Made by a program: the position numbers and the translations under genes
Part shown: one piece after another, positions 6,430 to 8,768 of the stretch
How the letters are laid out: each line of letters starts with the position of its first letter
Numbering within the stretch: position 1 is the first letter of the stretch
DNA from: Pseudomonadota bacterium
GTDB lineage: Bacteria > Pseudomonadota > Gammaproteobacteria > Steroidobacterales > Rariloculaceae
Reading direction: 5' to 3'
DNA length: 8,768 bases
Assembly: GCA_009843005.1 (NCBI GenBank)
Contig: VYEH01000329.1
Location: 1 to 8,768 of the forward strand
Notes under the pieces: model-generated
What the model saw: the letters and a program-made list of their open reading frames with translations, nothing else
Database searches by the model: none
What the model was told of the DNA's origin: nothing

Positions 6430-7505
6430 TGTTTTCGGTCGTCGCGCTTCCGGGCGACGGAATCGGGCCGGAGGTTACCTCTCAGGCTACCCGTGTGCTG
6501 ACTGCCGTAGCGTGTGAGCTCGATCTGGACCTCGCGATCCGGGAGGCATTGATCGGCGGAGCTGCCCTGGACCAGGCCGGGACCCCGTTGCCCGACGAGA
6601 CCCTGGAGTGCTGCAGGAAAGCGGACGCCATCCTGCTGGGCGCGGTCGGAGGCGATAAGTGGTCCGGGGTCGAGGTTGCACTGCGGCCCGAACAGGGCCT
6701 TCTCGGATTGCGCAAGGCGCTGGGACTCTATGCCAATCTGCGCCCGGTAACCGTGGAAGCGGCCCTCGCCGACGCGTCACCGTTGCGGGCGGAACGCCTG
6801 GAGGGCGTCGACGTCATGGTGGTTCGCGAACTCACGGGAGGCATCTACTTCGGCACTCGGGGCCGAACGTCCACGGATGCATTTGACACCTGCGCGTATT
6901 CCGTCGGCGAAATACGACGAATCGCCCGTCTCGCCGGCAAACTCGCACGAACGAGACGAGGCAGGGTGACCTCCGTCGACAAGGCAAACGTTCTGGATAC
7001 CTCGCGGCTGTGGAGAGAGACGGTCTCCGGCATCTTCGCCGACGAGTTTCCCGATATCGAACTCGAACACGTCTATGTCGACGCAGCCGCCATGTTCCTG
7101 TTGAGCCGGCCCGCAACGTTCGACGTCATCCTGACGGACAACATGTTCGGGGATATTCTGAGCGACGAGGCTTCCATGCTCGCCGGCTCTCTCGGGCTCC
7201 TGCCGTCGGCCTCGTTAAGCGATGGCGGTCCTGGCCTTTACGAGCCCATTCACGGCTCCGCGCCGGACATCGCCGGAAAGGGGATCGCAAATCCATGCGG
7301 AGCCATTCTCAGCGTCGCCATGCTGCTGCGCCATTCCATGAACCGGGATGCAGCCGCGAAAACCGTGGAAGCCGCCGTCAGCGAAACGCTTCGAGCCGGG
7401 TTACGCACACCCGATCTGGCTTATGGCGATCAGGGATACCAGACGGTTGGAACCGAGGCGTTCGGAGACGCGGTGATCGACCGCCTGGAGGTCGCAGGGA
7501 ACTGA
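6429..7505 (+). CDS. leuB: 3-isopropylmalate dehydrogenase
   Basis: NAD-dependent oxidative decarboxylation of 3-isopropylmalate to 2-ketoisocaproate in the cytosol, the last leucine-specific step before transamination. The 358 residues are full length. LPGDGIGPEV opens the protein. Catalytic and metal residues can be placed: Y140 (GGIYFG), K185 (VDKANVLD), D218 (YVDAAAM), and D242 and D246 (FGDILSDEAS). GSLGLLPSASL and the NAD-binding stretch GLYEPIHGSAPDIAGKGIANP complete the family pattern. The ATG at 6429 shares its A with the leuD stop (TGATG) and has no convincing Shine-Dalgarno, so reinitiation from leuD is likely. It is the last gene of the operon; its stop is only 19 bases from the stop of a convergent gene. 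Confidence 0.97.
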   Translation: MFSVVALPGDGIGPEVTSQATRVLTAVACELDLDLAIREALIGGAALDQAGTPLPDETLECCRKADAILLGAVGGDKWSGVEVALRPEQGLLGLRKALGLYANLRPVTVEAALADASPLRAERLEGVDVMVVRELTGGIYFGTRGRTSTDAFDTCAYSVGEIRRIARLAGKLARTRRGRVTSVDKANVLDTSRLWRETVSGIFADEFPDIELEHVYVDAAAMFLLSRPATFDVILTDNMFGDILSDEASMLAGSLGLLPSASLSDGGPGLYEPIHGSAPDIAGKGIANPCGAILSVAMLLRHSMNRDAAAKTVEAAVSETLRAGLRTPDLAYGDQGYQTVGTEAFGDAVIDRLEVAGN

Positions 7506-7524
7506 ATTTCCAACCTCCCGCCCA

Positions 7525-8577
7525 TCAATCCGGATATCTCCAGTCGAGCGCGTTTACGGGATCGCAGTGGTAGTCGACGATTTCAAGGTCAGGTGCGTAT
7601 CGGTAGGTAACCATGCGAGTCAGCGGTTCCTCCCAGTAGACGGGATCCTCAAGCGTGTAATCGATGGTCAGTTCGTTGCCGGTACGGGAAATACGCTCAA
7701 CGATTCGCGTGGCGCCGCCACCGGAAATCGGATGCCCGTCCCAGGTCAGTAACACGGGCAACAGATGCGTGGTCTCGACGACCAGCGTGTCCTCATCCCA
7801 GTGTCCGATGGAGTAGCCCATTCGAGTCCCGATGGTATCCGGCCCCGGCCTGCGTCCATCGGTATATATGCGGCGCACGTTATGCCAGGTTTCATAGATC
7901 AGCACAACCTGATGTTCCTGCTCGATGATCTCCAGTCCCGCGGGTTGATCGGCAGCGCGAGGGAAACCGGGCGCCACGCATCGCCGAGTCGGGTCTTCCT
8001 CGACTTCGAAGGCCGCCATGGCTTCACGGGCCGCGTCCGTGGGCCGCTGGTTTTGCCAATCCGGGCCGTCGCTTTCCACCCCGTTTCCTTCCCGCCGCCA
8101 ATCGGGATCCGCCGCTTCGGTTTCGCGCAGAGCCACGAAAAGCGGGGTGTTGTGGCGGGCGTCCCGGCGAACCTGAGCGACCCTTCCATCGGCGAAAGCC
8201 ACGGTCTGCAGCTTGATCCGCCTCGGTACAGTGCGGTGGAAGTAGCCTTCGATCCTGACAGTTTCGCCCGGACTCAGGAAATCCGCGTATACGCCGCTGC
8301 GGCGTAGAATATTGGGGCTCTCCGTCTCGACCTCCCAAGCCACGATCCGGCCGGATTCATCGAGCGCGCGGACGGCGATCAGCGCGTGAGGATTGACGTA
8401 CCGAAACGTCTCCACAACGGCTTCCTCCAGCGTGATGGTATCCGCCTGATTGAAGGGACCGGGCCCATGGTGCGCCGGCACGGGCAGCGACGCCGTCATG
8501 GCCAGGAAAACCGCCGCGGCGCCTCGCACGGTCTTGAGGCAGGACAGTTCGTGAAGGAAGGAAAACATCGACGCCAT
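7525..8577 (-). CDS. Secreted DUF6152-type protein with long C-terminal domain, function unknown
   Basis: A 350-residue exported protein of unknown function. A signal peptide with a hydrophobic core (AAAVFLAMTASLPVPA) ends at about residue 35, so the mature protein begins HHGPG, the His-His start typical of DUF6152 proteins. Residues 36-133 carry the rest of that pattern: TLEEAVVETFRYVNPH, WEVETESPNILRRSG, and LSPGETVRIEGY. The remaining roughly 200 residues form a second domain with TRRCVAPGFPR, IIEQEHQVVLIYE, RRIYTDGRRPGP, GYSIGHWDEDTLVVET and a C-terminal YHCDPVNALDWRYPD. From memory that pattern recurs in uncharacterised gammaproteobacterial proteins. The conserved His/Cys suggests ligand or metal binding, but this is only inference. 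ATG 8577 is chosen because AAGGAT lies just upstream; a longer TTG start at 8637 would overlap the divergent gene. It converges on leuB and is unrelated to leucine synthesis. Confidence 0.85.
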   Translation of the reverse strand: MASMFSFLHELSCLKTVRGAAAVFLAMTASLPVPAHHGPGPFNQADTITLEEAVVETFRYVNPHALIAVRALDESGRIVAWEVETESPNILRRSGVYADFLSPGETVRIEGYFHRTVPRRIKLQTVAFADGRVAQVRRDARHNTPLFVALRETEAADPDWRREGNGVESDGPDWQNQRPTDAAREAMAAFEVEEDPTRRCVAPGFPRAADQPAGLEIIEQEHQVVLIYETWHNVRRIYTDGRRPGPDTIGTRMGYSIGHWDEDTLVVETTHLLPVLLTWDGHPISGGGATRIVERISRTGNELTIDYTLEDPVYWEEPLTRMVTYRYAPDLEIVDYHCDPVNALDWRYPD

Positions 8578-8580
8578 TGT

Positions 8581-8623
8581 ATATCCTTGAATATCCCTCG
8601 AAAGCCCTGGCGCGAAAGGATAT
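8581..8623. repeat. Inverted repeat spanning the divergent junction and both ribosome binding sites
   Basis: ATATCCTT (8581-8588) and AAGGATAT (8616-8623) are perfect 8-bp inverted copies centred in the 53-bp gap between the divergent genes. Each copy, read in the direction of its own gene, is that gene's Shine-Dalgarno sequence (AAGGAT before ATG 8577 on the minus strand and before ATG 8631 on the plus strand). The symmetry could be simple convergence of ribosome binding sites, or a shared operator. Confidence 0.45.
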
Positions 8624-8630
8624 CGATTAC

Positions 8631-8768
8631 ATGACAAGATGTGCGCGCTTTACCAGACGACAACTTCTTGAAGCCGGAGTTGCAATCGGCGCAGCGGGGC
8701 CGTGGGCCATGGCGCGGCCGCAATCCGGCGCGGACGGCACATTGGACGACCTGGTGGAATTGCACCGT
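8631..8768 (+). CDS. Tat-exported protein, N-terminal part (runs off the right edge)
   Basis: ATG at 8631 opens 46 codons to the window edge without a stop, preceded by AAAGGA (8615-8620) at a ten-base spacing. The product begins with a twin-arginine signal: FTRRQLLEAG fits the S/T-R-R-x-F/L-L-K consensus apart from the terminal Lys. A moderately hydrophobic stretch (AGVAIGAAGPWAMA) and a likely cleavage site near AMA or ARP follow. Proteins with such signals are exported folded, often with a cofactor. The mature fragment (SGADGTLDDLVELHR) is too short for a family call. It is divergent from the DUF6152-type gene with a 53-bp gap, so the two may be co-regulated. Confidence 0.7.
   Translation, partial: MTRCARFTRRQLLEAGVAIGAAGPWAMARPQSGADGTLDDLVELHR

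Noticed and set aside
7487..7518. Possible bidirectional terminator between leuB and the convergent gene (GGAGGT ... ACCTCC with inner GGAA/TTCC)
   Set aside because: The stem is interrupted by a large internal loop, begins inside the leuB coding region and has no T-run on either side.
8576..8581. TACAAT on the minus strand as a -10 for a leaderless DUF6152-type transcript
   Set aside because: It overlaps the preferred start codon, which has a good Shine-Dalgarno; a leaderless start at 8568 would shorten the signal peptide only slightly and cannot be shown from sequence.

Overview
This 8.8-kb window looks like chromosomal DNA from a GC-rich proteobacterium, most likely a gammaproteobacterium. 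Three things point that way: a classical ribosome-stalling attenuator in front of a leucine operon, a class I ketol-acid reductoisomerase that from memory resembles the xanthomonad type, and an apparent DUF3450 (TonB-associated) gene at the left edge. No mobile elements, CRISPR arrays, tRNAs or rRNAs were seen.

Layout. (1) 1-183, minus strand: the N-terminal part of an exported DUF3450-like protein that runs off the left edge. (2) 184-712: a long regulatory region for the rightward operon, with two inverted repeats, a sigma70-type promoter (493-521), a leucine-rich leader peptide (552-623) and an intrinsic terminator (643-674), with mutually exclusive protector, antiterminator and terminator pairings. 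(3) 713-7505, plus strand: a six-gene operon ilvC-leuA-ilvE-leuC-leuD-leuB. (4) 7525-8577, minus strand, convergent with leuB: a secreted DUF6152-type protein with a large C-terminal domain. (5) 8631 to the right edge, plus strand, divergent from it: the start of a Tat-exported protein.

How it works together. IlvC makes dihydroxyisovalerate in the valine/leucine/isoleucine pathway. LeuA takes ketoisovalerate to 2-isopropylmalate, LeuCD isomerises it, LeuB oxidises and decarboxylates it to ketoisocaproate, and IlvE transaminates the keto acids to the final amino acids. The operon therefore covers all leucine-specific steps plus two shared steps. It lacks acetohydroxyacid synthase and dihydroxyacid dehydratase, which must be encoded elsewhere. 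Leucine supply would be sensed by translation of the leader peptide.

I found no clearly new biological system. The most valuable observations are the completely readable attenuator, a perfect 17-bp dyad abutting the leuA ribosome binding site, the altered cofactor loop of IlvC, and the compact divergent junction at the right end.
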